Shown here: piece after piece, positions 14,950 through 14,954 of the stretch | Layout of the letters: the number at the start of each line of letters is the position of its first letter | Position numbering within the stretch: the stretch's first letter is position 1 | NCBI GenBank assembly: GCA_964429355.1 | Contig: CAYSCH010000237.1 | Coordinates: 1 to 14,954 of the forward strand | Reading direction: 5' to 3' | DNA: 14,954 bases | Source: JAAYAY01 sp964429355 | Lineage (GTDB): Bacteria > Planctomycetota > Planctomycetia > Pirellulales > Thermoguttaceae | Program-made: the position numbers and the translations under genes | The notes under the pieces: generated by a model | Seen by the model: only the letters and a program-made list of their open reading frames with translations | The model's database searches: none | What the model was told of the DNA's origin: nothing

Positions 14950-14954
14950 GGGTC

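Overview
The window looks like chromosome from a GC-rich, Gram-negative-type bacterium, most likely a planctomycete. This is inferred from three things: an ECF sigma factor paired with a giant membrane-anchored alpha-2-macroglobulin-like protein; small Gly/Ala/Pro-rich exported proteins with a carboxypeptidase-regulatory-like fold; and structured intergenic repeats followed by CTGTCCT-type pyrimidine tracts. No rRNA, tRNA, CRISPR array, transposase or phage gene was seen.

Left part (1-5474, all minus strand) is an exopolysaccharide / O-antigen locus. Read in transcription order it holds a small exported Gly-rich protein with a beta-sandwich domain (5474-4704), an O-antigen ligase/polymerase-family membrane protein with a C-terminal TPR region (4445-1707), and a Wzz/GumC chain-length-determinant protein (1243 to beyond base 1). 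The 463-base gap between the last two holds two stable hairpins followed by CTGTCCT-like tracts.

Middle part (5475-10037) has a 345-base divergent spacer with a second hairpin-plus-tract element. After it come a secreted aldose 1-epimerase (+), dTDP-glucose 4,6-dehydratase RfbB (-, convergent with the epimerase), a putative exported HEFDH-motif metalloprotease (+), and a TIM-barrel sugar phosphate isomerase/epimerase (+). RfbB and the epimerase fit the sugar theme of the left part. The protease and the isomerase have no clear link to it.

Right part (10347-14949, plus strand) is a two-gene signalling unit. An ECF sigma factor is followed 25 bases later by a 1340-residue protein. That protein begins with an anti-sigma-like helical segment, crosses the membrane once, and carries macroglobulin-like domains. 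It then crosses the membrane twice more and ends in an A2M domain and a truncated, thioester-less thioester-domain remnant. Its domain order suggests that an envelope event sensed by the A2M part could be passed directly to the sigma factor. This is the most unusual item in the window. The protein's last residues look out of frame, so its true C-terminus is uncertain.
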